The notes: a model not told the origin generated them from the sequence alone. 64,000 nucleotides of DNA from Helicobacter sp. 11S02629-2 (GCF_002272875.1 NZ_MLAN01000002.1:124001-188000); one strand, 5' to 3'. Counted from the stretch's first letter, positions 9,207 through 18,323 are shown. A program made the numbers and translations.

Positions 9207-9989
9207 ATGATAGATTTACACAATCATACAACGCGTTGCAACCACGCAACTGGATCTATGCAAGACTATGTAAAAGCAGCCATTGCACAGGGTATAAAGT
9301 ACTATGGTTTTAGCTGTCATGCACCTATGGACTTTGATAGTAAGTATAGGATGGCAAAGGCTGAACTAAAAGACTACCTAGCTGATATAGAAGCCCTAAA
9401 GATGGCAAATCCTGATATAGATATAAAATCTGGCCTTGAAGTAGACTTTATCCTTGGCAAGCCTCATCTTATGGAAAAAGAAGTACTAGAAGCTAGGGTT
9501 GATCATCTTATAGGGTCGGTTCACTTTTTAGATTCTTGGGGCTTTGATAATCCGGAGTTTTTAGATGAGTGGGCTAAGAGGGATGTTAAAGAGTGCTGGG
9601 AGCTTTACTTAGATTCCATTCAAGCTATGGCAAAAAGTGGCTACTTTCAGATAGTTGGACATCTTGACTTGCTAAAGGTCTTTGGTGCTACCCCACCTAA
9701 AGAAATGGATTCTAAGATAGAAAAAACCTTGCAGATAATAAAAGATAACAACATGGTCTTAGAGATAAACACTGCTGGCTTAAGAAAGCCCATAAAAGAG
9801 TGCTATCCAAGTCCAAGCATACTAAAGCTAGCAAAGAAGTTAGGTTTAGACATAACTTTTAGCAGCGATGCCCACGCCCTTAGCCAAGTAGGGGCTGGCT
9901 TAAAAGAATGTATAGCCCTAGCTAAAGATATAGGCTTTAAAGCTGGCGTAGTTTTTGATAAAAAGATACCCTTTCACGTAGCACTTTAA
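9207..9989 (+). CDS. PHP-domain phosphatase, histidinol-phosphatase-like
   Basis: This 260-residue protein is of the PHP metal-dependent phosphoesterase family. It starts with DLHNHTTRCNHA, and the metal ligands continue with CHAP, GLEVDF, GSVHFLD, GHLDL and SSDAH. The closest named group is histidinol-phosphatase HisJ/HisK, which dephosphorylates L-histidinol phosphate in histidine synthesis. No his genes lie nearby, so the substrate is inferred. The 204-base gap before it holds an imperfect hairpin (TTATAGA with TCTATAA, near 9018-9052) behind der. The gene may be read with moaD, which follows 19 bases later. Confidence 0.8.
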   Translation: MIDLHNHTTRCNHATGSMQDYVKAAIAQGIKYYGFSCHAPMDFDSKYRMAKAELKDYLADIEALKMANPDIDIKSGLEVDFILGKPHLMEKEVLEARVDHLIGSVHFLDSWGFDNPEFLDEWAKRDVKECWELYLDSIQAMAKSGYFQIVGHLDLLKVFGATPPKEMDSKIEKTLQIIKDNNMVLEINTAGLRKPIKECYPSPSILKLAKKLGLDITFSSDAHALSQVGAGLKECIALAKDIGFKAGVVFDKKIPFHVAL

Positions 9990-10008
9990 TACAGTATAAG
10001 GAGAAAAA

Positions 10009-10236
10009 ATGATACATGTTACTTTCTTAGGACCTATAGAAGAGCAAGTTTTAGAGCTAGATGTTAAGAACTTGCGTGAGTTAAAAGAGGCTTTAGAAAA
10101 GATACCAGCAGTTAAAAAGTGGCTTCATATCTCAGCAGTTGCACTCAATGATACTATATGTGAGAATCTAGACACTCCTTTAAAAAGTGGTGATAAGGTA
10201 GTGATACTCCCTCCAGTGTGTGGTGGAGAAAAGTAG
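10009..10236 (+). CDS. moaD: molybdopterin synthase sulfur carrier subunit MoaD, with residues after GG
   Basis: This is a ubiquitin-fold sulfur carrier of 75 residues for molybdenum cofactor synthesis. The pattern (FLGPIEEQ, ALND, NLDTPLKSGD, ILPPVCGG) is that of Campylobacterota MoaD. The expected terminal Gly-Gly is followed by Glu-Lys before the stop codon, read directly from the codons GGT GGA GAA AAG TAG. A MoaD needs a free terminal glycine for adenylation and thiocarboxylation, so this one would need trimming or the last codons are unusual. A GGAG ribosome binding site precedes the ATG. No other moa gene is adjacent. Confidence 0.85.
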   Translation: MIHVTFLGPIEEQVLELDVKNLRELKEALEKIPAVKKWLHISAVALNDTICENLDTPLKSGDKVVILPPVCGGEK

Positions 10237-10315
10237 CTAGTTGCAAATAGATTATTTTTACATTTAAGTATTTCCTTGCAAACTGCAAGGAAAGAGTAGT
10301 AAAAGTCTTGAAAGG

Positions 10316-11305
10316 CTAGTGCTTAACCCCAAAGGCTTTGAAGCGTTCACCCATGAGATTTGGCATGATAAGTTCATTAATGGCATTAGTGTGGCGTAAG
10401 ATATTAGCAGGGCTTAGATGAGGCTTAAAGCTTTCAAATATCTCTAGTATCTCACACTCTTCAACCAGCATCTTACTTTGGGTGTGATAAAAGCAAGGAG
10501 TGGCACCATGACTTTTAAACTCAGTCTCTAAGTTTTTAAAGTTGATATCATAAGTCACATCACTTTTGGCATAAAACTCACCCAAGTTATCTTTTTCTTC
10601 TAAAAAGTTATAGACTTTATGGTCTTTATAGATTCTAAGACTTATATCTCTTTCTTCCATCTGACCATAATCAAAGGTTAGGAAAAACCAAGACTTAAGC
10701 TTGCAAAGAGATTCTATAAATCTAGAAAGGCTTAGGCTTATCTCTCCACTATCAGTCTTATAAAGTGCTAGTTTTTCTTTTACATCACTAGTTATAGCAT
10801 CAAAAACAAGACTATATTTACCATCATCATGCTTTATATAGCCTTGCTTTCCTTTATAGACTAACTCACAAGGGAAGGCATCAAGCAGCTCATTAGAGAT
10901 AAAAAATATAGAATCTAGTGCTTTTAACTCCTCTATATCTCTATAGACTTTTAAGCCTTTATCAAACTTGCCTATCCTTTCATTAAAGTTAGTTTCTTGC
11001 AAGCTAGCTAGAGGGTCTAGGGGCTCTAAAGTAGCAAAGCTTATATCTTTAAAGGCAAACTTATCAAAGGCGTGCAAAAACTCGGCTATATCGCTTATCA
11101 AAGTACCATCATGAGAGCCTATCTCAACTATAGTAAGAGGAAGTTTTAAGTCCTCATCTAAAAGCCTTAAAGTGTAGTTAGCAAGTGCACCCCCAAAAAA
11201 CTTAGTCCTACTAACTGCTGTGTAAAAGTCACCCTTAAAGCCAACTTTCGCATTAGCGTAGTAGTCTTTAAGCCAAGTGGTTAAAAAAGATTCTAAGTTT
11301 TTCAT
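10316..11305 (-). CDS. SAM-dependent methyltransferase, MidA/NDUFAF7 family
   Basis: This 329-residue protein has the layout of the MidA (DUF185) family. GDFYTAVS follows a short N-terminal helix, IVEIGSHDGTL is the SAM-binding motif I, LEPL follows it, and FFISNELLDAFP is the family-specific block. In mitochondria the homologue methylates an arginine of a complex I subunit during assembly. The bacterial role is presumed similar but unproved. It follows nrdA by 11 bases on the same strand, so it may be read in that transcript. Confidence 0.8.
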   Translation of the reverse strand: MKNLESFLTTWLKDYYANAKVGFKGDFYTAVSRTKFFGGALANYTLRLLDEDLKLPLTIVEIGSHDGTLISDIAEFLHAFDKFAFKDISFATLEPLDPLASLQETNFNERIGKFDKGLKVYRDIEELKALDSIFFISNELLDAFPCELVYKGKQGYIKHDDGKYSLVFDAITSDVKEKLALYKTDSGEISLSLSRFIESLCKLKSWFFLTFDYGQMEERDISLRIYKDHKVYNFLEEKDNLGEFYAKSDVTYDINFKNLETEFKSHGATPCFYHTQSKMLVEECEILEIFESFKPHLSPANILRHTNAINELIMPNLMGERFKAFGVKH

Positions 11306-11316
11306 AGCACTAAAAT

Positions 11317-13683
11317 CTACTGGCAGTTAAAGCACTCAAAGCTTCTATCCATAACCTCTTCAGCGTTAGGACTTTCACTTCTTAGATAGTAAGTGCTTTT
11401 TAGCCCTAGCTTCCAAGCTAGCGTATAGATGTCGTTTAGCACTTTTCCACTTGCCTTTTCTAGACGCATAAAGATATTTGTACTGATACCTTGGTCTATC
11501 CACTTTTGACGCACACTTGTAGCCCTTATAATGTCTAGCTGGTTTATGTCATAGGCTGATTTGTAGTACTCAAATGTTTCGATGGTCAAGTTAGGGACTA
11601 CTACTTTTATAAGCCCGCTTAGGTTTTCTTCAAACCACTTTTTTTGATAGATTGGCTCTATGGTCTGGGTTGTGCCAACTAGGATGGATATAGAGCTAGT
11701 TGGTGCTACTGCCATTAAGTAGCCATTACGCATGCCTTGTTTTTTAACTAGCTTTCTTAAACTATCCCAATCATAGGTATTAGCAAAGAGGTCAACTTCA
11801 CGCTTTATAAGATTAAGTGCATTTTTATTAGCCACATCTATTGGGAAGATGCCTTTACTCCAGTTGCTTCCTTCATAGTCTGGATAAGTGCCTTTTTTAA
11901 GTGCTAGGTTTGAGCTAGCTTTGATGGCATTAAAGCTTATAGTCTCTAATATCTCATCAATCTTAAGTAGGTGTTCTTCACTCCCCCACACTATCTTAGA
12001 AGTCGCAAGCATCTCAGCCTCACCCATGACGCCTAGTCCTATAGCCCTATTTTTTATATTAGTCTTTTTGACTTTATAGCCCGGATAGAAGTTAAGGTCG
12101 ATTACATTATCAAGCATGTTTATGGCAATTGGCACTACTCTTTCTAAGTCTTCTTTTGTATTAACCCGGCTTAGATTTATGCTTGCAAGGTTACAAACTG
12201 CTGTTGCACCACCTTTTTGGATTCTTTCTGTACAAAAAATCTTTTTGCCTTTTATGGAATCTATGCTTGTTAGTTTATTAGCCTTTTTGCTAACACCTGA
12301 ATCAAGAGTTACTAACTCAGATTCTTCAAACTCTTCCATACTGTCATCTTCATAGATCACTTCTACTACATAGTGGCTAGGCTCGGTGTTTTGAAAGATC
12401 TCAGTACAGAGGTTAGAGCTTCTAATAATCCCTTTGTGTGCATTTGGATTAGCCTTATTGGCACTATCTTTAAAGCAAAGAAAAGGCATGCCGCTTTCAA
12501 AACAGCTTGTAAGGATTTTTTTCCATAGGTCTTTAGCTTTTATAGTCTTTCTTGATATGCTTGTATTATTTTCATAAGCTAGATAAGCAGCCCTAAACTC
12601 ATCACCATAGATATTAGGAAGGTTGCTTACTTCATATGGGTCAAATAAACTCCATTCACCATTGCTTTCAACACGCTCCATAAAGAGGTCACAGATCCAA
12701 AGTGCAGGAAAGAGGTCATGTGCCCTCCTTCGTTCTTCGCCACTATTTTTTCTTAGGTCAATAAAGTCTTCTACGTCTTTATGCCACACTTCTATATAAG
12801 TGGCTATAGCACCTTTTCTAGTGCCAAGTTGATCAACGGCTATGGCTACGTCATTTGCTATCTTTAAGAAAGGTATGATGCCGCCTGCTGCGTTTTTGTG
12901 TCCATCTATAAAGCTTCCTATACTTCTTACTTTAGAGAAGTCCCAGCCTATACCACCTCCATACTTACTTAGAAGTGCCATCTCTTTATAAGAGTCAAAG
13001 ATACCTTCTATGTTATCTGGTGTGCTTCCTATGTAGCAAGAGCTTAGTTGGTGGCGAGTAGTTCTTGCATTAGAAAGAGTTGGGGTTGCTGGCATAACTT
13101 CAAACTTAGACATAACTTCATAGAATCTAAAAGCTGCCTCGTTTGGGTTGTCTTCATTTTGTGCTAAAAACATAGCTATAGCCATAAACATATGTTGTGG
13201 TAACTCTATAGGGTTGTTTTTAGAATCTTTTAAAAGATATCTATCATAAAGTGTTTTAACACCAAGATAGTTAAAACTATAATCTCTACTTGGGTCGATT
13301 TTGGAATCCAAAAAGTCTAGGTCAAACTTTTCTTTTATGCCCTTTAAAAGCTTGCCTTCTTTTTCACCTCTTTCATAGTACTCTTTTAAGTGAAGGTAGC
13401 CACTATGTCTACTTACTCTATGATATAAGTCATATAAAAAAAGCCTTGCTGCCACAAAGGTCCAATTTGGCGTATCTACATCTATCTTATCAACTGCGGT
13501 TTTTATTAAGGTTTGTTGTATCTGTTCAGTTGTGATTCCATCTTTAAAGTGGATTTGTGCATCAACTTCTAGCTCGCTTTGACTTACACCAGCTAGTCCT
13601 TTTACAGAATCCTTTGTGTACTTTTGGATCTTAGTCACATCTAAAGGCTCAAGCATCCCATTTCTTTTAACTACATTTATCAT
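11317..13683 (-). CDS. nrdA: ribonucleoside-diphosphate reductase alpha subunit
   Basis: This is the large subunit of class I ribonucleotide reductase, 788 residues. An ATP-cone lies at the N-terminus (VVKRNGMLEPLDVTKI). The catalytic part has SSCYIG and GGGIGWDFS, then RSSNLCTEI and ATAVCNLASINLSR. The tail carries the CFNC cysteine pair for thioredoxin exchange. About 50 residues separate RSSNLCTEI from the AVCNLAS cysteine, which I believe is normal for Campylobacterota NrdA. Its ATG shares one base with the stop codon of the upstream nitroreductase. No nrdB is in the window. Confidence 0.96.
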   Translation of the reverse strand: MINVVKRNGMLEPLDVTKIQKYTKDSVKGLAGVSQSELEVDAQIHFKDGITTEQIQQTLIKTAVDKIDVDTPNWTFVAARLFLYDLYHRVSRHSGYLHLKEYYERGEKEGKLLKGIKEKFDLDFLDSKIDPSRDYSFNYLGVKTLYDRYLLKDSKNNPIELPQHMFMAIAMFLAQNEDNPNEAAFRFYEVMSKFEVMPATPTLSNARTTRHQLSSCYIGSTPDNIEGIFDSYKEMALLSKYGGGIGWDFSKVRSIGSFIDGHKNAAGGIIPFLKIANDVAIAVDQLGTRKGAIATYIEVWHKDVEDFIDLRKNSGEERRRAHDLFPALWICDLFMERVESNGEWSLFDPYEVSNLPNIYGDEFRAAYLAYENNTSISRKTIKAKDLWKKILTSCFESGMPFLCFKDSANKANPNAHKGIIRSSNLCTEIFQNTEPSHYVVEVIYEDDSMEEFEESELVTLDSGVSKKANKLTSIDSIKGKKIFCTERIQKGGATAVCNLASINLSRVNTKEDLERVVPIAINMLDNVIDLNFYPGYKVKKTNIKNRAIGLGVMGEAEMLATSKIVWGSEEHLLKIDEILETISFNAIKASSNLALKKGTYPDYEGSNWSKGIFPIDVANKNALNLIKREVDLFANTYDWDSLRKLVKKQGMRNGYLMAVAPTSSISILVGTTQTIEPIYQKKWFEENLSGLIKVVVPNLTIETFEYYKSAYDINQLDIIRATSVRQKWIDQGISTNIFMRLEKASGKVLNDIYTLAWKLGLKSTYYLRSESPNAEEVMDRSFECFNCQ

Positions 13684-14312
13684 TATAAAGTCTTTACTAA
13701 CTCATCTAAAGAGATTCTAAGCTTAGGGGTTGCTTCATTTTTCCTATAGCCAAAGGCTACCATAAGGCTTACTTGCTCTTTAAAAGTATCAATATTAAGT
13801 ATCTCTTCTACTTCTTTTTTCATAAAGCCCTCCAAGTAACAAGTATCTATTTTTAAAAATGCAGCGTAATTTACCATAGTTGAAGCCATGATATAAGCCT
13901 GCCTTGCCGTCCAGTTTTTTATATCATCATCTACATAGTTATTAGCTTCTAAAAAGCCTTTATAGACTTTTTCAAAGTAGGCAAACTTTTCTTTATCACC
14001 CTTTACTCTCCTCATGCCTTGTTTTAGTATATAGTTACTATCTGGCTGCATGTCACACTTTAAAGACTTAAATATCACTAGCTTTGAAGCATCAGTTATC
14101 TGAGGCTGATCCCAGCAAGCCTTTCTTAAAGTGACCCTCAAAGCCTTATCTTCTATAACTAAAAGTCTAGTAGGCTCTAGTCCAAGTGAGCTAGGGCTTA
14201 AGCGCCCGCCTTCAAGTATCTTATAAAAATCTTCATCTGGAATCTGCCTTGTGCTATCAAATACCTTGCAAGCATGTCTGAAGTTCAAAGCCTTCATAAA
14301 ACCATCTTTCAT
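13683..14312 (-). CDS. NAD(P)H-dependent flavin nitroreductase, FrxA-like
   Basis: This is an FMN-binding nitroreductase of 209 residues. FRHACKVFDSTRQIPDEDF, GGRLSPSSLGLEPTR and the tail VAFGYRKNEATPK match the NfsB/FrxA branch better than RdxA, which has a different central part. Such enzymes reduce nitro compounds and quinones with NAD(P)H. In H. pylori FrxA contributes to metronidazole activation. The first ATG has an AAGGAG ribosome binding site seven bases upstream and was chosen over the ATG five codons later. It overlaps nrdA by one base (TAATG), implying coupling. Confidence 0.85.
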   Translation of the reverse strand: MKDGFMKALNFRHACKVFDSTRQIPDEDFYKILEGGRLSPSSLGLEPTRLLVIEDKALRVTLRKACWDQPQITDASKLVIFKSLKCDMQPDSNYILKQGMRRVKGDKEKFAYFEKVYKGFLEANNYVDDDIKNWTARQAYIMASTMVNYAAFLKIDTCYLEGFMKKEVEEILNIDTFKEQVSLMVAFGYRKNEATPKLRISLDELVKTL

Positions 14313-14383
14313 CTTTAACTCCTTAAGCTATTACGGGTGAGATTTTATAAAATTAATTTTTATAGAATCCTTTAATGCCCTCT

Positions 14384-15214
14384 TTACAGAAAATTACTTA
14401 TATTATTAGCATTGCTTATCCACGCTTTTAAGCCCTCATAGTCGTCTTTTTCTAAAAAGCCTTTTAGTTTTGCCAACTCTTTTTCAAAGACATTTACTGA
14501 CTTGGTTAAAAAATCTTTATTTTGTTTAAAGATATCACTCCAAGTCACTGGGCTTGATTTTGAAAGTCTACTCATACTTACAAACCCTCCCCCTGCAAGC
14601 ATCAATATATCTTCTGGCTTTTCTTGAGAAAGCACGGCATTAACCAAAGCAAAGCTTAAAACATGCGGTAGATGCGAGATAAAAGCTACATGTTTATCAT
14701 GGCTTACACTATCCATGCTAACTATTTGCATGCCTATGGCTAAAAAGATCTCTTTGGCAAAGGCTTCTTGAAAGGCTGAGGCTTTATCAAGGTTAGTAAG
14801 GATTGCAATTTTATGTTTATAGAGGTCTTTTACACTAGCACTTGGCCCACTATTCTCAGTGCCACACATTGGATGGGCGCCTATGTAGTACTTTTGTAGT
14901 TTGGGAGATAGGCTTTTTGCTATCTTATCTTTTACACTTCCTAAGTCGACTATAGTAAAGTTTGGTCTTTCTACATTTTCAAAGTGTTTTAAGACTTCTA
15001 AAGTAGATTCTAAAGGAACTGCCACATAGACTATATCGCACTCTTGCAAGTCTTTTAAGCTTACTAGCTCATCTACTAGCCCTAAAGTTAAAGCCTGTCT
15101 TCCATGAAGTAAGCTTTCATCATAGCCAACTACACTTTTAAACATCTTAGTTTCTTTTAGTGCTAGTCCAAGCGAGCCACCCATTAGCCCAAGACCGATA
15201 ATACCTGCTTGCAT
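14384..15214 (-). CDS. tyrA: prephenate dehydrogenase
   Basis: This is the tyrosine-pathway enzyme converting prephenate to 4-hydroxyphenylpyruvate with NAD. The 276-residue protein begins with the Rossmann loop GIIGLGLMGGSLGLAL. VDLGSVK, GAHPMCGTENSGP and HVAFISHLPHVLSFALV follow, all typical of the arogenate/prephenate dehydrogenase family. No chorismate mutase or ACT domain is fused. It stands alone on the minus strand, with cupin gene 15311 divergent from it. Confidence 0.93.
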   Translation of the reverse strand: MQAGIIGLGLMGGSLGLALKETKMFKSVVGYDESLLHGRQALTLGLVDELVSLKDLQECDIVYVAVPLESTLEVLKHFENVERPNFTIVDLGSVKDKIAKSLSPKLQKYYIGAHPMCGTENSGPSASVKDLYKHKIAILTNLDKASAFQEAFAKEIFLAIGMQIVSMDSVSHDKHVAFISHLPHVLSFALVNAVLSQEKPEDILMLAGGGFVSMSRLSKSSPVTWSDIFKQNKDFLTKSVNVFEKELAKLKGFLEKDDYEGLKAWISNANNISNFL

Positions 15215-15310
15215 AAGTCAACCTTAAGAGGGGAGATTTGATATGTATCAATTTCAAAGTATAACATTTAGCTAGAATAATCTCTATATTAAGATTAATA
15301 AGGATAAAAA

Positions 15311-15607
15311 ATGATTAAATGGTTAGAAGCAGATTTCAGCAAAAAAGTACAGTTTAACAAGTTAGTAACTAGCCCTTCAAGCGATGAGATGCAAATAGTA
15401 ATACCAGCAAATGAAGAGATAAAAGCACACAAGTCCCCTTCTATGATAGCTATCCAAGTGCTTAAAGGTGAGATAGAGCTAAAAGTGCTTTGCAGTATAT
15501 TTACACTAAAAGAAGGCGATATGAAAGTTATCGATGAAGCTGGGGTTGAACATGCTTTAAAAGCAAAAGTAGATTCTATAGTAAGACTTAGCATATATAA
15601 AAAGTAA
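15311..15607 (+). CDS. small cupin-domain protein
   Basis: This 98-residue protein has the shape of a single cupin barrel. The first motif is degenerate (IKAHKSPSMIAIQVLKGEIEL) and the second is EGDMKVIDEAGVEHALKA with one clear histidine. An AAGGAT ribosome binding site precedes the ATG. Small cupins of this kind bind a metal or a small ligand; the ligand cannot be read here. The opposite strand is also open over the same stretch, but it lacks a ribosome binding site and family resemblance. Confidence 0.75.
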   Translation: MIKWLEADFSKKVQFNKLVTSPSSDEMQIVIPANEEIKAHKSPSMIAIQVLKGEIELKVLCSIFTLKEGDMKVIDEAGVEHALKAKVDSIVRLSIYKK

Positions 15608-15642
15608 GCTTTTAGATACACACTAGGTTTATGTACTAAGCT

Positions 15643-15658
15643 AGGCTTATGCCTTTTT
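15643..15658 (+). terminator. short hairpin with T-run behind the cupin gene
   Basis: AGGC, a TTAT loop and GCCT are followed directly by TTTT. The stem is only four base pairs, so this is a weak candidate. It lies between the convergent cupin and methyltransferase genes. Confidence 0.35.
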
Positions 15659-15710
15659 AGTTTATGACTTAGATAAAAAGTAGATTTTGCATTCTATGAG
15701 ATTAGATTAT

Positions 15711-16559
15711 CTAAGATAGTTGATCTTTATAAAGACCTTGTTTTTTTAGTAGCATCAAGTCTTTGAGTTTAGATTCTATCTTTAGTCTACTTTCATCTAA
15801 CTCTAGCTTTCTTCTTATGGAGAGATCAAAAAAGGCACTATCTTTTTCTATACCTATAAACTTACGCTCTAAGAGATTAGCAGCTATGCCAGTTGTAGAG
15901 CTTCCACTAAAAGGGTCACATATCAGGCTTTCTTCATTACTAGCCATTAAGAGTAGACGCACTAAAAGAGGTAAAGGCTTTTGGGTTGGGTGCTTGCCTT
16001 GGAGTTTCTCCCAAGGGGCTATTGATGGGAAGTTCCAAACATCTTTCATCTGCTTGTTATCATTTATGCACTTTAAAAGATCGTAGTTAAAGATGTGCTT
16101 GTGCTTTTCACTTTTTCTAGCCCAGATTATCTGTTCTGTTGAGTGGGTTAGGTAGCGGCAGCTAAAGTTTGGAGGAGGGTTGCTTTTTTGCCAAGTTATG
16201 ATGTTTAGTATCTTAAAGTTTAGCTCTTGTAAGATTCTACCTAGTGAAAAAACATTGTGATAGGTTCCACTTACAAGTATGCTTCCATTATCTTTTAAAG
16301 CAAGATGGGCGTTTTTTAGCCAAACTCTATTAAAGTTATCTATCTCATCTATAGCAGCACCTTTATCCCACTCTCCTTTATTTACACTTACTATCTTGCC
16401 ACTACTTATAGTAAAGCCATCGCTTGAGAGAAAGTAGGGCGGGTCAGCAAAGATTAGATCAAAGACTTCTTTGTAGCAGGGTAAGATCTTATTGCAGTCA
16501 GTGTTATAAAGTAAAAATTTACTATCAGCTGAAGTAAAGCCCGGCTTTCTTGCATCCAT
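15711..16559 (-). CDS. orphan DNA adenine methyltransferase, DpnA-like (beta class)
   Basis: This is an N6-adenine methyltransferase of 282 residues. The catalytic motif IV DPPY is at residues 39-42, before the SAM motif I (DPFSGSSTTG, about residue 215), which is the beta-class order. The blocks FADPPYFLSSDG, VSVNKGEWDKG, CRYLTHSTEQIIWARK, KQMKDVW and KHPTQKP closely follow DpnA (M2.DpnII), which methylates GATC and can act on single-stranded DNA. GATC is therefore the likely target, by inference. No restriction gene or second methyltransferase is adjacent. Four bases separate it from the chemoreceptor upstream, so it may be read in that operon. Confidence 0.87.
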   Translation of the reverse strand: MDARKPGFTSADSKFLLYNTDCNKILPCYKEVFDLIFADPPYFLSSDGFTISSGKIVSVNKGEWDKGAAIDEIDNFNRVWLKNAHLALKDNGSILVSGTYHNVFSLGRILQELNFKILNIITWQKSNPPPNFSCRYLTHSTEQIIWARKSEKHKHIFNYDLLKCINDNKQMKDVWNFPSIAPWEKLQGKHPTQKPLPLLVRLLLMASNEESLICDPFSGSSTTGIAANLLERKFIGIEKDSAFFDLSIRRKLELDESRLKIESKLKDLMLLKKQGLYKDQLS

Positions 16560-16562
16560 GGC

Positions 16563-17822
16563 TTAATGTTTTTTAAGATTTAAAGGAACACTATTCATCT
16601 GCGAGGCATCATTTATGATATTAAAGATAGCCTTATTCGTGGATTCTAAGGTTTCAAAGTCACCTGCTATATCATCAATTTGCCTTATATCAAACTCTTT
16701 GCCTATGTGCTTATTTACTATGCCATACATCTCTTTTAGGTATCTAAGTACTTCTTCTTTAGTATAAGAGTCTCCAAAGTACTTTAAAAACTCACTCTCT
16801 AGCATATTTTGTTGTTGGTCTAGTTTTAGTCTATCTGGAGTGTTTAGTGCGTAGTTATAAGCTAGTATTTTGTATATGACTAGATTTATCTTAGTTAGTA
16901 TCCCAGCGGTTTTAGTTTGTGCAAGGGCTGAGACACTAGCAGTATTGCTTGCATCTAGGCTAAAGCGTTCTAAAGATATCTTTAGATTCTTAGTATTTTC
17001 TTTAGCTTCTGCTATGGCGTGGCTGGTGGAGTCACTATTTGAGTTTAGTTCTTTTGCTTCTTTTAAAAGGAGGTTTATACTAGCACTAGCATTATTAAGT
17101 GCGTTTGCAGTGTGCTCTGCAAGCTTTCTTATCTCATCAGCCACTACCGCAAAACCCCGTCCATGTTGACCAGCCCTAGCTGCTTCTATAGCTGCATTTA
17201 GCGCTAAGAGGTTGGTTTGGTCAGCTATGTCTTTTATCATGTTTATAACGCGACTTATCTCATTGGCACGTAAGTCTAAGGTTTCAAGAGCTTTTGTTGA
17301 AGTATTACCCAAGTCGTTTAAGTTACCGCATAAGACATCTACTTGGTTTATGCTTTCTTTTGCTTGCTGGGCAGTTTTTTGCGAGGTTTGTTTTATGATA
17401 TCTAGTTCTTGCATATTTATCTGAAGGTCATTTTGTACGCAGCCTATGCCCTTATTACCATTATCTAGCTCTGAGAACTTTTCATTGATAGCAGCCCTTA
17501 CTCTACCTTTTTGCCCTTCTAGTATGCCTTTTACACCTTCACTCATAGCTATAGCGTTAACCTTAAAAAGCCCCTTAAAGCCTTCAGTAAAAAGATTCCT
17601 ATAAGCTATGCCATTAGTCGCTGCTTCTATACAGGTAGTGCTTTCTCTCATAAAGGCTTCTACTTGGTCTAGTAGGTTGTTTATACCTATGGCTATATCA
17701 TTAAGCTTAGGGTCACTTTCTACATCTATGATCCTAGTTTCTAAGTCACCATGCTGAACCTTTGAGATAGTAGATAGTATCTCTTCATAAACGCTGCTTT
17801 TCTTTCTTCCAAATAGTCCCAT
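16563..17822 (-). CDS. cytoplasmic methyl-accepting chemotaxis protein
   Basis: This 419-residue chemoreceptor has no membrane segment. The N-terminal ~130 residues are helical and HAMP-like ([21 protein letters not shown]). The signalling hairpin carries the CheA/CheW-contact tip [19 protein letters not shown] and [18 protein letters not shown]. The last ~110 residues ([12 protein letters not shown] to the end) have the spacing of a CZB zinc-binding domain, but the usual His and Cys ligands are not evident. It follows a PAS-domain gene by three bases. That arrangement is like Campylobacter cetA/cetB, although CetA has membrane segments, so energy or redox taxis is the likely role. Confidence 0.88.
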   Translation of the reverse strand: MGLFGRKKSSVYEEILSTISKVQHGDLETRIIDVESDPKLNDIAIGINNLLDQVEAFMRESTTCIEAATNGIAYRNLFTEGFKGLFKVNAIAMSEGVKGILEGQKGRVRAAINEKFSELDNGNKGIGCVQNDLQINMQELDIIKQTSQKTAQQAKESINQVDVLCGNLNDLGNTSTKALETLDLRANEISRVINMIKDIADQTNLLALNAAIEAARAGQHGRGFAVVADEIRKLAEHTANALNNASASINLLLKEAKELNSNSDSTSHAIAEAKENTKNLKISLERFSLDASNTASVSALAQTKTAGILTKINLVIYKILAYNYALNTPDRLKLDQQQNMLESEFLKYFGDSYTKEEVLRYLKEMYGIVNKHIGKEFDIRQIDDIAGDFETLESTNKAIFNIINDASQMNSVPLNLKKH

Positions 17823-17825
17823 ACC

Positions 17826-18323
17826 CTACCCCCTCATCCTCTGTAAAGAGTTTACTAAGGCGTCATAGCTCACATCTTTTTGCTTTAGATACTCATCTAA
17901 AAATCTCATAGAAGCTTCTAAGCTACTTCTTTTTTCAACGTCTTTCATACCTCTGTATAAAGATTCTATGGCGTTTAGGGCTAGTGGGTTGGCTTTACGT
18001 CTAACTGAGTAGTAGCCTATAATCTTTCCACTTTCATCAACTGAAGCTGTGACATTTGCAAAAACCCAGTAGTAGTTGCCATCAAAAGTCTTATTTTTAA
18101 CATAAGCAAAGACTTCTTGCTTGGCTTTTATCCTATCCCATAGCAGTTTGAAGATACCTCGCGGCATATCTTTGTGTCTAACTATGCTTTGAGGCTTGTT
18201 TATCACTTCGCTATTTTTGGCGTTTATCATTTTTAAAAATACTTGATTGCAATAAGTTATATTTCCCTTTAAGTCTGTTTTGGAGACTATGAAACTTTCA
18301 CTATCTAGAATCTTTTCTCCCAT
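17826..18323 (-). CDS. PAS-domain redox sensor, Aer/CetB-like
   Basis: This 165-residue protein consists of one PAS domain plus a short helical tail. The blocks DLKGNITYCNQVFLKM, VRHKDMPRGIFKLLWDRI and KNKTFDGNYYWVFANV, ending in GYYSVRRKA, match the FAD-binding PAS domain of Aer and of Campylobacter CetB closely. It would sense redox or respiratory state and pass the signal to the receptor encoded next. The three-base spacing to that gene supports a two-protein receptor. It is soluble, with no signal peptide. Confidence 0.86.
   Translation of the reverse strand: MGEKILDSESFIVSKTDLKGNITYCNQVFLKMINAKNSEVINKPQSIVRHKDMPRGIFKLLWDRIKAKQEVFAYVKNKTFDGNYYWVFANVTASVDESGKIIGYYSVRRKANPLALNAIESLYRGMKDVEKRSSLEASMRFLDEYLKQKDVSYDALVNSLQRMRG

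Noticed and set aside
12200-12420. Possible intein or insertion in nrdA between RSSNLCTEI and the AVCNLAS cysteine
   Set aside because: Only about 50 residues, with no intein splice motifs; I believe Campylobacterota NrdA normally has this segment.
15295-15621. 108-codon minus-strand frame over the cupin gene
   Set aside because: The plus-strand gene has a ribosome binding site and a cupin pattern; the minus frame has neither.
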